Shown one piece after another: positions 16,903 through 25,851 of a DNA stretch of 48,139 bases; position 1 is the first letter of the stretch; every line of letters starts with the position of its first letter. The notes beneath the pieces are model-generated. The model was not told where the DNA came from and searched no databases. It saw nothing but the letters and a program-made list of their open reading frames with translations. This DNA is from an uncultured Lachnospiraceae bacterium (GTDB lineage: Bacteria; Bacillota; Clostridia; Lachnospirales; Lachnospiraceae). A program made the position numbers and the translations under genes. The DNA is taken from contig CAMUZQ010000012.1 in assembly GCA_947165275.1 (NCBI GenBank), positions 1-48,139 of the forward strand. Direction: 5' to 3'.

Positions 16903-18467
16903 TGGCGGGTGCAGATATGGATAATAAGAATAAAAGGACGGTCATAGGTTTTTCCGGATTTTCCGGAAGCGGCAAGACAACGCTCATAGAAAAGCTGATA
17001 CCTGTATTCAAAGACAGAGGATATCATGTCGCAGTGATCAAGCATGATGCCCATGATTTTGAGATCGACAGGGAAGGGAAGGATACGTACAGATTCACCC
17101 GGGCCGGAGCGGATCAGGTCTATATCGCGTCATCAAAAAAAAGCGCAAGAATGAATTCCGCCTCCATCTCCCTGGATGAAATGCTCTCGGACTGCAGGGA
17201 TGCGGATATTGTCTTTATAGAAGGGTACAGGGATTCGGATATAAAAAAGATCGGGATCACAGGCAGTACTACGGAATATAAGCTGCCGGGACAGATAGAT
17301 GATTTCGAGGCGATCGTAAGCGATGATGCAGAGCGCTTCAGGAAGCTCACCGGCAAACCTGTGTTTGACAGGGATGATATCACAGCGATCTCGGACTGGC
17401 TGGTCCCCGCCTTCACGCATTTTGATGACGAAGGCAATGCCAGGATGGTGACTGTTGCGGACAAGGATGTGACACGCCGTACGGCAACCGCGGGAGCCAG
17501 AGTGCTGGTAAATGAGAGCACCTATGAACTGATAAAGCAGGGCGGGATCAAAAAGGGAGATGTCCTTACAGTCGCGCAGATTGCCGGGATCATGGGGGCG
17601 AAGAGGACTCCTGATCTGATCCCCATGTGCCATCCGGTGATGATCGACGGCGCAGATGTGAGACTGAGGCTTAATGAAGAGGACAAGGCTGTAGAGATCG
17701 AGGCTGCAGTCACCTGCACCGGAAGGACAGGGGTTGAGATGGAGGCAATAACTGCCTGCGCTGTGGCAGCGATGACGGTTTATGACATGTGCAAGGCGGT
17801 CCAGCGGGATATAGTGCTGACTGATATATGCCTTTTAAGCAAATCCGGAGGAGTTCACGGGGATTATGTAAGGAAAAGCAGGCAGGAGGATATGAAGCTT
17901 TCCGCCGGTATCTTATCCGGGGGGAAGAGCAGCCGGATGAAAAGGGACAAGGCCTTTTTGGAATGGAAAGGAGTCAGCCTTATTGAATATATGACAAAGA
18001 AGCTTTCATTCTTGTCCGAGGTTATGATCTCATGCGGCGATCCTGAAAAATATGCAGGTCTCGGCCTGCCTCTCATCATAGATGAAAATGCAGATACGGG
18101 CCCGCTTGAAGGCATAAGGAGGCTTCTGCTCGCAGCCTCAAATGAAAGAGTATTCATCTGCGCGGTGGACATGCCTTTTATCACAAAGGAGCTTGTATTA
18201 TTCCTGAAGGACAGGATGAAACCGGAGTCGGACTGCATACTCGCAAAAAACGGTGATGATCCCGAGCCTTTGTGTGCCATTTATAAAAAAAGCATTCTGC
18301 CTGCCATAGAGGGAGCTGTCGCAAAGGGAGAACATCGCATCAGGGATATTTTCGATAAGTCCAGGGTACAGTATGCCGATCTTTCAGAGGGAGGTTTTTC
18401 CGCCGGCACGGTACAAAATCTGAATACCTGGCCGGAGTATTGCAAAGCTAAGGGGGATCAGAACTGA
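16902..18467 (+). CDS. MobB-MoaC-MobA triple fusion (molybdenum cofactor synthesis and nucleotide attachment)
   Basis: 521 residues from the ATG at 16902, coupled to the previous stop. Residues about 12-165 are MobB, with P-loop GFSGSGKT (19-26) and the GADQVYI segment. Residues about 170-328 are a complete MoaC: VTVADKDVTRRTA, MCHPVMIDG and GRTGVEMEA, then YDMCKAV and the LLSKSGG-HGDY end. Residues about 331-521 are MobA: LSGGKSSRMKRDK nucleotide-binding loop, then DTGPLEG and CAVDMPF. MoaC makes cyclic pyranopterin monophosphate from the MoaA product. MobA attaches GMP to Mo-molybdopterin and MobB assists. The chain therefore joins the first and last parts of the pathway. An AGGAGG at 17884-17889 stands 2 nt before an in-frame ATG at 17892, exactly at the MobA boundary, so free MobA might also be made. 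Confidence 0.93.
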   Translation: MAGADMDNKNKRTVIGFSGFSGSGKTTLIEKLIPVFKDRGYHVAVIKHDAHDFEIDREGKDTYRFTRAGADQVYIASSKKSARMNSASISLDEMLSDCRDADIVFIEGYRDSDIKKIGITGSTTEYKLPGQIDDFEAIVSDDAERFRKLTGKPVFDRDDITAISDWLVPAFTHFDDEGNARMVTVADKDVTRRTATAGARVLVNESTYELIKQGGIKKGDVLTVAQIAGIMGAKRTPDLIPMCHPVMIDGADVRLRLNEEDKAVEIEAAVTCTGRTGVEMEAITACAVAAMTVYDMCKAVQRDIVLTDICLLSKSGGVHGDYVRKSRQEDMKLSAGILSGGKSSRMKRDKAFLEWKGVSLIEYMTKKLSFLSEVMISCGDPEKYAGLGLPLIIDENADTGPLEGIRRLLLAASNERVFICAVDMPFITKELVLFLKDRMKPESDCILAKNGDDPEPLCAIYKKSILPAIEGAVAKGEHRIRDIFDKSRVQYADLSEGGFSAGTVQNLNTWPEYCKAKGDQN

Positions 18468-18479
18468 GCAGGTTTTCAG

Positions 18480-18513
18480 TGTGTCTATTTTGTGTCTGCT
18501 CATAGGTTAAAAT
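18480..18513 (+). promoter_or_regulatory. Activator-type promoter of the surface protein / two-component operon
   Basis: Two TGTGTCT direct repeats (18480-18486 and 18491-18497) have an 11-bp period with an AT-rich 4-bp spacer. Exactly 10 bp separate the second repeat from the -10-like TAAAAT (18508-18513). There is no good -35 box, which fits an activator-dependent promoter. The same layout occurs at 28013-28046 before the CIS operon. Confidence 0.75.
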
Positions 18514-18527
18514 ACAAGAGGTTGATT

Positions 18528-18623
18528 ATGCTCATTAATGAGCTGCATTTAGCCGATATAGATAATAATGCCGCTTTTTGCAGATGCATCCGGGATCCGG
18601 AAATCCCGGAATACAGGCAATGA
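18528..18623 (+). CDS. Possible 31-codon leader ORF
   Basis: An ATG at 18528 has AGAGG 6 nt upstream (18517-18521) and opens a 31-codon frame ending TGA at 18621, inside the leader of the large surface protein. It begins about 15 nt after the -10 box, so the transcript would have a very short 5' end before it. The peptide has no recognisable features. It may be a regulatory leader peptide or chance. Confidence 0.25.
   Translation: MLINELHLADIDNNAAFCRCIRDPEIPEYRQ
18530..18543. promoter_or_regulatory. Perfect 14-bp palindrome near the transcription start
   Basis: GCTCATTAATGAGC is a perfect palindrome about 10-20 bp downstream of the expected transcription start. A dimeric repressor site at this place would block the promoter. 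It is absent from the otherwise similar CIS promoter. Confidence 0.4.
18589..18610 (+). other. Leader hairpin before the large surface protein
   Basis: TCCGGGAT (18589-18596) pairs with ATCCCGGA (18603-18610) around a 6-nt loop. No T-run follows, so it is more likely an RNA structure in the leader than a terminator. The rest of the 18468-18687 gap holds the promoter, the palindrome and the small ORF listed separately. Confidence 0.45.
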
Positions 18624-18687
18624 GAGGCACTTGTAGTATATTTGGAATAAAATACTGTAGTTGACATAATATGGAACAGGAGCCGAT

Positions 18688-21600
18688 ATGTTAAAAAGCA
18701 GATGGAACAAAATGAATAAATTCAGGAAGAGAACCTTTGCCGCAGCGCTTACCACGGCAATCCTGAGTACGAGCATAAATGTCGGGAGTATCGCCGTAAA
18801 TGCCGGAACTTCCGCAAGAGGACGGGTCATTGTGGCATTCGAGGATCTGCCTGACGAGATCGCATATCAGACGGTTCCTATAGGAGGCAGCAGGGTAGAT
18901 GTAACCTTCCCTACAGAGCTTAATGTGCTCCTGTATACAGATGAGGAAGAGGAGACTACAAAAGAGAAGACCACGAAGGAAAGAGCCACCGAAAGCGAAA
19001 AAGTGGTCGTTGAGTCCGGAAGCTCAGGAAGCAGCAGCGTGAAGGTCGCAGAGGAAGCCTCCGAAGAAAAGGAGACAGTAGTTGTCGTACAGGATAATAC
19101 GGGCGGCCAGGCTTCAGGAAGCAGCAGCACGGCTTCGCCTGCCGGACAGGATACAGGCAGCGGGAGCAGCTCTGCTGCGGGGACATTGCCTGACGGGAAT
19201 AATACAGGCACGCAGGAGGATACAGGTGCAGGCAATAGCGGCTCTGCAGGCGGCAGCAGCACGGAGACCGGTACAGGCGAGAGCGGAGCAGCACAGAGCG
19301 GTACGGCTCAGGATGGGAAAAGCACACAGGGGGGCAGCACCTCTCAGGAGGGCAGCACCTCTCAGGATGGCGGCAGCACAACTGACAGCAGTACCACACA
19401 GGACAGCAATGCAGCTCCGGAAAGCAATACTGACCAGGGCGGCGCCACACAGGATCCCGGAGATCAGTCAGGCGCTTCACAGAGCAGTGAGTCTTCAGAG
19501 AGCAGTCCGGAAACATCGGATACTTCAGACAGCGCTCCTTCAGATTCAGGCAGCAGTGAAGAGAGCAGTTCTGACAGCGACAGCTCTTCAGGAGAGGGTA
19601 CGGAGAATACATCCGGAAAGAATGTGCTTAACAGCATAATGAATGCCTTTGCTCCGGTGAAGGCTTACGCGGCTGAGTCTGTGGTAAATGCGGGTGCAGG
19701 AGAAGCAGACAGCTCCTCCGGATCCTCAGGAACACAGGATGAGGAAAAGTCATCTGAGCCCGCTTCAGAATCAGGATCAGCTGAAAATGAAAAGACTGAG
19801 AGCACGGATAACAGATCAAATGAAGAGCCTGCGGCAGGCACTGAGAGCTCCACAGAGGAGAGATCCCCGGAAAAGACAGATAATACTTCTGCCGGAGATG
19901 ATACAGGCAAAGCAGGTGATACAGGCAAAACGGATGATAAGGACAAGGCCGGTACAGGATCTGATGAAAAGGGAACACAGACTTCGCAGGATACCGGAAG
20001 CACCGAAAACAACGATAATAAAGATACCAAGGATAATAAAGACAATAAAGACAATAAAGACAATAAGGAGAACGGATCATCTGAGGGAAAATCCGACGGT
20101 AGGACCGAAGTTTCGGGCGACAGCGTGAGCGGGGCCGAAGTCAGTGATGATAAGGAGGAGGCCTCAAAGGAGGGCAGGAGCAGCAGCTCATCAACTGTTG
20201 TATCCGTCAGTGATGCAGATACAGAGAAAGAGGATACAAAGAAAGAGGACAAGGGTGTCAGGAAGCTTAAGGACGGGGAAGAGAGAGTCCTTAAGGATGT
20301 AAGATGGAAGATAGATAAGGACAAGAGTGAATACGGCAGCAGATTCCAGGCAGTGCGCGAGGGAGATGTATTTATCTTTGTGCCTGATATCAAGGCCTAT
20401 GGCTTAAAGAGTGATGTTGACCTTCCGGAGATAAGAGTCACCATCGGAGAAAGGAGCGATGCTGATACAGCAAGCGATAATTCGGCGAGCGCTAATTCCG
20501 CAAGTGAAAACTCTGCCAGCGGGAATTCGATAAGCAAAAATTCAATATCTGAGAATTCCTATCCGGAATTCGATCAGTTTGCCATAGTGGGCGGAGTCAG
20601 GGTCAGAGTTACTGCGCCTGAGGGAGTATTCCCCGAGGGAGCTGTGCTTAAGGTGCGCAGCATCAGTGATGCGTCCGATCAGGAAAGGATAGAGAATGTG
20701 ATACGCTCCGATATAGGGAGCAGCCCGGATTCCGTATCTGCAGAGAATGCCGGATCGAATATGAAGCTTTTGAGCTTTGACATAACCATCAATGATGTGA
20801 GCGGTAATGAGATCCAGCCGGATACTGAGCATGGCAGTCCCGAGGTCACCTTCTCGGATGTGGATATGCTTGGCGAGGCTGAGGAAGGAAGCGAGGTCAG
20901 GGTATATCATTTTGATGATGATCTGGGCAGCGCCTCATCAGTGGAAACATCAGTAGACAGCTCCGAGAATGCTGTAAGCGTTACAGCGGATCATTTCTCT
21001 CCCTGGACTGTAGCTCTTTTAGGAGCAGGGGATACATCTGATGTTGAGATTGCGGAGATATGGTTTGTAACACCTGATCTAAGTAGAATTCAGGATAACA
21101 CATATTACCATTTGGCTGAATACCTTTATATATTGGGTCAGGATAATAAAGTGTACAGTAATACATCCAATCGGGCTGAGTTTTTGAAAATTATGGAAAA
21201 CATTGATATTACTGACTGGTATGGGGTACCTGATCCCTTTATGGATATCATCCATGTGACTAAAAAACCAAAAGATGATCCTACTGTTATTGTTCGTTCT
21301 GGCGGCATATTTTCTGTTCCTGATTCGATTGTCTTTACTTTGCAATACAAAAAGACAGACAGTTATAGAGTTGAATTTCCAAATTCAAATGGGGGTATTC
21401 CTGTAACGGATATAGAAGAAGAGGGATCTTTGACTCTCACCAACAGTATGCTTTATACATTAAATGGAGATACACTGAGCTGGACAATCAATGGAGTGAC
21501 TCAAACCCATAAATTCAATGTTAAACCTGATGATGCGAGCGTGAAAAATATTACGTGGGAAGTGGGATATAAAGCTAAAGGGAGTCAGGATTATAGCTAT

Positions 21601-24600
21601 GATCCAAATGTAACGGGATATAGTCCCAGCACAGGAGAACTTAGGACTAACGGGACAAGCACTGATCAGAATTATTCTGGTACCTACATTTTCAAGGCTA
21701 AAATTACGGACGGCGTCAGTCAAGGAGTAGATTATAAGAAAGATTTTACATATCCCTGTAGGGGCGGGTTTTATTCATATATCATAATCCCGGGACCGCT
21801 GTTTCCGAAATATTATAATAACTATGCACAAGACAGGCCGGCGATCACAGTTAATAATAAGACCGCTGTTCTTCCCCGTATTACATGGGGGAAGATGGGG
21901 GACACGGAAGGTAATGTTGCAAAAGTCGAGTATGCCGTCCTTCAGACCTATCTTACAGGAGACAGCGAAATGGATTCAATAACCTGGACGGATAGCGGAG
22001 CAACCATAGCGGATGGCAGATTTAATATACCTTCCAGTAATTTTGTGGATAATCAGAAGAATTTTATATATGCGAGAGTTACAATTAATCCCAGTTCCGG
22101 AAATCCCTATAAAATTCAGGAGAGTTCCGAATATATTCTCTGTGATACTAAAGCGCCTGCTTTACAGATAAACAGCGCCACCATCACCGGGACCTCCGGG
22201 GCGGCTGCAGTATATGCGCAGGATCCGGCTGATGCGAGCAAAAATGAGACAGCAAGCGGGATAGCGAAGGTTTATGTCCTTGCAAGGGAAAAGGGACAGA
22301 CTGCGCCTACGAAAGAGGAGGTTAAGCAGAAGGGGGTTAGCAGCCCACTGGCTGACACGACCATATATCTCAATGGACTCGATCCCTCAAAGCAGTATAC
22401 CTTCTATGCAGTAGCAGAGGATAAGGCCGGAAATCTTACCGATACGCCTGCTAAAAAGGATGCTACAGTAAATACCGGCACGGTTTCCGGTAATATCACT
22501 GTGAACGGCTGGAAATATGATACGCTTCAGGGAAGTGATGCTGTCGAGAAGGATGTGCTGAAGGAGCCAAAGGAGATAACTATCAGCGCCAATGTGACTG
22601 ACGGATCATTAAAGAGCGTCCAGTATTATATCTCCGATAAGTTCCTTGCTTCCGATACCGAGATAGAGAAGGCGGCCGGAGGCAGCTGGGTGACATATAA
22701 TGATAAATCAAAGCCTGTGATCAAAAGGAATCAGGTGAATTATATCTATGCCAAGTTCACTCAATATGACTCTGCGTCCACGGTGACCTATATTTCCTCG
22801 AAGGGCATAAAGGAGCAGGATGATATCACGGCCTCCATCCAGGTGATGGGGAATAAATACACCAGCCTTCAGTCCAAGGATGAGGTGGAGAGCAAGACAG
22901 CAGCAAAGGCCGAGGAGATCACCATCAATGCCAGCGTAGGCGGCGGAGGAAGTGTAAAGAGTATACAATATTACATTTCAAGCAATTTCATAGCCTCCGT
23001 AAGTGATATCGAGAAGGCTGCCGGAACAAGCTGGGCAACCTATAATGACAGCGCAAAGCCTGTGCTCAAGAGAAATCAGGTGAATTATATCTATGCTAAG
23101 GTCACACCTGAGGGGGATTCGGCAACTCCGGTCTATCTCTCCTCGAAGGGTATCCTGGAGACTGAAACTGTAGATGCGAGCATAGTGGTAAACGGAAAGA
23201 TCTATAATATACTTTATGGAAGTGATGAGATCGCCGATACTGTCACCAAAGCGCTTCCGATAGAGATCAATGCCAAGGTTTCCGGAGGATCCGTGAGAAA
23301 CATACAGTATTTCATATCGGATCAGTTCATGTCCTCCGAGGCAGAGATAGAAAAGGCAGCAGGAACCGGCTGGAGCAATTATAATATGCTTTCCAAGCCT
23401 TATCTTAAGACGAATCAGGTGAATTATATCTATGCGAAGATAACGCAGAATGATGACAAGGGCACTGTGCTCTATATATCGACAAAGGGAATAAGGGAGA
23501 ATGAATCGATACAGGTCACAGTCAGTGTGAACGGAAAGACCTATGATGCGATCCAGAGTACCGAGGGAGTGGAAGCCTACATCAACAAGAATAAAGAGAT
23601 CACTATAACCGCAACTCCCAGAGGCACGTCGGAAACAAGCAAGGTAAAGAGTGTGCAGTATTTCATTACTTCTGAATACCTGCCCTCTGCGGCTGCGATA
23701 GAAAAAGCAGCAGATGTCAACTGGAGCACCTATGATGCTTCCGCGAAGCCTCTGCTCAAGACAAACCAGCTGAATTATGTCTATGTGAAGGCAGTCCAGA
23801 ATGACAGCAAGGGCACTCCGACCTATGTATCAACCAAAGGTATCTGGGAGGATGAGACTGCGCCCAAGGTGACCTCCATCAAGGAGACACCCAATGACAA
23901 GAAGACGTCGGCTACGGTCACTGTTTCGGGTAATGACAGTGGGAGCGGCATCAAAACATATTATTTGCTTCCAAGGAAAAAGTCGGAGGGCGCTCCGGAT
24001 GCCAATACGATAATGAAGAAGGGGCAGAATAATACTACAGGAATATTCAAGATAGACTCTATTTCCGCGAGCGATCCTAATATCTATTATGCTGTCATAG
24101 TGGATATGGCAGGGAATGTGAGCGATGTTGCGAATCAGTCCGGCGTGACTCCCGCAGGAGATGTGAGCGCCACCATAAAGGTGCTCGACAAGAGCTATTC
24201 CAATATGAACAGCAGTACCAAGATAGGAGGCTATACAAAGGAGAATAAGACCTTCTCCATAACGGCTTCTTCAAAGGGGAGCTCGATAAAGACAATTGAA
24301 TATTTCATCTCGGATAAGCTCATTACATCAAAGGATGAGCTTGAAAAGGCGGCGTCGGATCCGAACAGCACGAAGATCCCGACTACGAAGACCACTGTTA
24401 CCACAAACAAGGACGGGACCACAACCATGACCACCTCTACGGGTGAGGATACGACGTCCACCGGCAAGTGGAGCAAATATGATGACGGTAACCAGCCTTA
24501 TCTTAAGAAGAATCAGCTGAATTATATCTATGCAAGGATAACTCAGGATGATACGGAAAAGACAAAGACATATATCTCAACTGAGGGCATATGGGAGGAT

Positions 24601-25845
24601 GAGATAAAGCCTACCGTCACATCAGTCAAGGGAACGCCTAAGGATACCTCCTCTGAGGTAGTGGTTAAGGGAAATGACAAGCAGAGCGGCATCAAGTCCT
24701 ACTATCTGGTGGCTAAGCCTGCATCAGAGGAGGCGCCAAAGGAAGATGAGGATGTAAAGAGCGGTACAGAGAATGAAACCGGAAAGTTCAGCCTCAGCGG
24801 ACTTAAGGCAAGCACGGCATATGCATTATATGCGGTCATAGAGGATAATGCCGGCAATATCTCTGTACTCAAGAAGGGCAAGTTTACCACCCAGAAGTCC
24901 AGCAGCGGAGCGGGCGCAGGAGCCGGCGCCGGAAAGGGCGGAAAAGGATCCTCAGGTACAGGCGACAGCAATGCAGCAAAGCGTAAGAGCAGCTCCTCCT
25001 CAAAAGCCGGAAAAGGAAGCGGAAGCGGAAGCGACAGCAGCGCATCGGCTATAAGGGACGGGGTGCCTTTCATAGAGGATGCATCCCAGGGCATACTTAT
25101 AGGAAGAGCAAAGACCAGCGGCTGGGACCGTATAGAAAATGAGACCGGCAAGGCTGTGGATGCAGACTGGATATCAGTGGATATGAACGGGTCCACTGTA
25201 GTGCCGAAGACAGCTCTGGCAAAGATCGCCGGCAGGGATGTGACATATTACTTTGTGATGAATGATGATGTCACCTGGGCGGTGAACGGGCTTTCCTTCG
25301 ACGGCAGTCCCAAATCCGATATAGATTTCAGGGTAAGACTGGATACAAGAAATATACCTGCCAAGCTCATAAATGAGATCGCTGATGTTTATCCTCATAC
25401 AAATATCAGCATCGAGCATGATGGAGATTTCGGCTTTACTGCGATCCTCAGTCTCTTTGTAGGCAAGCAGGGAGACGGCATGTACGGCAATCTCTACTAT
25501 TATAATGAAGGAGAGAAGAGTCTTGAGTTCGTGGAGTCCGCGCCTGTAGACGGAAGCGGAAGATCTTCCTTCGAATTTAAGCATGCTTCGGATTATACTG
25601 TTATAATAAGAGGAGATTCACTGACGAGCAAGACGGCGGAGGCCCTTGCGGCAGCAGGTCTTGACGGGGCAGGCGGCACGACGGGCAGAAATAACAAGGG
25701 CATAAACGGAGGCCCGGGCAATATTTCGAGGAACAGCACGAGGATATGGCTCCTGGTCGTATCTATCATCAGCTTCATTCTCTGCGGCTTCATCCTCTTC
25801 ATGCCGGACAAGCGCAAAAAAAGGGGGAGATATCAGGGGGCATAG
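18688..25845 (+). CDS. Giant multidomain surface protein with C-terminal membrane anchor
   Basis: 2385 residues; AGGAG (18678-18682) is 5 nt before the ATG. An N-terminal signal peptide covers about residues 1-40. Residues about 85-540 are Ser/Thr/Gly/Glu low complexity, likely an extended stalk, including DNKDNK runs. A folded region near 628-780 follows. Residues about 786-1028 come from a more AT-rich stretch. Five copies of a ~115-residue Ig-like module lie at about 1265-1973, with the hallmark EIEKAA-W-Y and NQ(V/L)NY(I/V)YAK segments; fibronectin-like modules (GNDSGSGIKTYYL type) sit between and after them. After a Gly/Ala/Ser linker near 2072 comes a domain of about 190 residues, then one hydrophobic helix (about 2352-2373) and a KRKKRGR tail. 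There is no LPXTG, so it is membrane- rather than sortase-anchored. It probably acts in adhesion or surface sensing. It is followed after 6 nt by a response regulator and a kinase, and shares its promoter type with the CIS operon. Confidence 0.88.
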   Translation: MLKSRWNKMNKFRKRTFAAALTTAILSTSINVGSIAVNAGTSARGRVIVAFEDLPDEIAYQTVPIGGSRVDVTFPTELNVLLYTDEEEETTKEKTTKERATESEKVVVESGSSGSSSVKVAEEASEEKETVVVVQDNTGGQASGSSSTASPAGQDTGSGSSSAAGTLPDGNNTGTQEDTGAGNSGSAGGSSTETGTGESGAAQSGTAQDGKSTQGGSTSQEGSTSQDGGSTTDSSTTQDSNAAPESNTDQGGATQDPGDQSGASQSSESSESSPETSDTSDSAPSDSGSSEESSSDSDSSSGEGTENTSGKNVLNSIMNAFAPVKAYAAESVVNAGAGEADSSSGSSGTQDEEKSSEPASESGSAENEKTESTDNRSNEEPAAGTESSTEERSPEKTDNTSAGDDTGKAGDTGKTDDKDKAGTGSDEKGTQTSQDTGSTENNDNKDTKDNKDNKDNKDNKENGSSEGKSDGRTEVSGDSVSGAEVSDDKEEASKEGRSSSSSTVVSVSDADTEKEDTKKEDKGVRKLKDGEERVLKDVRWKIDKDKSEYGSRFQAVREGDVFIFVPDIKAYGLKSDVDLPEIRVTIGERSDADTASDNSASANSASENSASGNSISKNSISENSYPEFDQFAIVGGVRVRVTAPEGVFPEGAVLKVRSISDASDQERIENVIRSDIGSSPDSVSAENAGSNMKLLSFDITINDVSGNEIQPDTEHGSPEVTFSDVDMLGEAEEGSEVRVYHFDDDLGSASSVETSVDSSENAVSVTADHFSPWTVALLGAGDTSDVEIAEIWFVTPDLSRIQDNTYYHLAEYLYILGQDNKVYSNTSNRAEFLKIMENIDITDWYGVPDPFMDIIHVTKKPKDDPTVIVRSGGIFSVPDSIVFTLQYKKTDSYRVEFPNSNGGIPVTDIEEEGSLTLTNSMLYTLNGDTLSWTINGVTQTHKFNVKPDDASVKNITWEVGYKAKGSQDYSYDPNVTGYSPSTGELRTNGTSTDQNYSGTYIFKAKITDGVSQGVDYKKDFTYPCRGGFYSYIIIPGPLFPKYYNNYAQDRPAITVNNKTAVLPRITWGKMGDTEGNVAKVEYAVLQTYLTGDSEMDSITWTDSGATIADGRFNIPSSNFVDNQKNFIYARVTINPSSGNPYKIQESSEYILCDTKAPALQINSATITGTSGAAAVYAQDPADASKNETASGIAKVYVLAREKGQTAPTKEEVKQKGVSSPLADTTIYLNGLDPSKQYTFYAVAEDKAGNLTDTPAKKDATVNTGTVSGNITVNGWKYDTLQGSDAVEKDVLKEPKEITISANVTDGSLKSVQYYISDKFLASDTEIEKAAGGSWVTYNDKSKPVIKRNQVNYIYAKFTQYDSASTVTYISSKGIKEQDDITASIQVMGNKYTSLQSKDEVESKTAAKAEEITINASVGGGGSVKSIQYYISSNFIASVSDIEKAAGTSWATYNDSAKPVLKRNQVNYIYAKVTPEGDSATPVYLSSKGILETETVDASIVVNGKIYNILYGSDEIADTVTKALPIEINAKVSGGSVRNIQYFISDQFMSSEAEIEKAAGTGWSNYNMLSKPYLKTNQVNYIYAKITQNDDKGTVLYISTKGIRENESIQVTVSVNGKTYDAIQSTEGVEAYINKNKEITITATPRGTSETSKVKSVQYFITSEYLPSAAAIEKAADVNWSTYDASAKPLLKTNQLNYVYVKAVQNDSKGTPTYVSTKGIWEDETAPKVTSIKETPNDKKTSATVTVSGNDSGSGIKTYYLLPRKKSEGAPDANTIMKKGQNNTTGIFKIDSISASDPNIYYAVIVDMAGNVSDVANQSGVTPAGDVSATIKVLDKSYSNMNSSTKIGGYTKENKTFSITASSKGSSIKTIEYFISDKLITSKDELEKAASDPNSTKIPTTKTTVTTNKDGTTTMTTSTGEDTTSTGKWSKYDDGNQPYLKKNQLNYIYARITQDDTEKTKTYISTEGIWEDEIKPTVTSVKGTPKDTSSEVVVKGNDKQSGIKSYYLVAKPASEEAPKEDEDVKSGTENETGKFSLSGLKASTAYALYAVIEDNAGNISVLKKGKFTTQKSSSGAGAGAGAGKGGKGSSGTGDSNAAKRKSSSSSKAGKGSGSGSDSSASAIRDGVPFIEDASQGILIGRAKTSGWDRIENETGKAVDADWISVDMNGSTVVPKTALAKIAGRDVTYYFVMNDDVTWAVNGLSFDGSPKSDIDFRVRLDTRNIPAKLINEIADVYPHTNISIEHDGDFGFTAILSLFVGKQGDGMYGNLYYYNEGEKSLEFVESAPVDGSGRSSFEFKHASDYTVIIRGDSLTSKTAEALAAAGLDGAGGTTGRNNKGINGGPGNISRNSTRIWLLVVSIISFILCGFILFMPDKRKKRGRYQGA
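22480..24607 (+). repeat. Five ~345-bp repeat modules inside the giant surface protein
   Basis: Modules start near 22480, 22826, 23173, 23510 and 24160. The fourth and fifth are separated by a fibronectin-like module of about 300 bp, and the fifth carries a Thr-rich insert near 24360-24460. They have diverged in DNA sequence but keep the same protein pattern (YFIS or YYIS, EIEKAA, KPxLKxNQxNYxYxK, STKGI). Confidence 0.85.
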
Positions 25846-25851
25846 GGCTTT

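Noticed and set aside
18661-18666. Perfect TTGACA as a -35 box for the surface-protein gene
   Set aside because: A -10 box at proper distance would fall on the start codon region, and none is present.
19620-19690. Second signal-peptide-like segment inside the giant surface protein (AFAPVKAYAAES, about residues 315-327)
   Set aside because: It resembles a cleavage region but lacks a basic and long hydrophobic part before it; it may be a remnant but this cannot be supported.
19665-20393. Minus-strand open frame of 242 codons opposite the surface-protein stalk
   Set aside because: Ser/Leu/Val low complexity created by the antisense of the repeat-rich stalk; no start signal.
25700-25845. Sortase-type (LPXTG) anchor on the giant surface protein
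   Set aside because: A hydrophobic helix and basic tail are present but no LPXTG-like motif precedes them.
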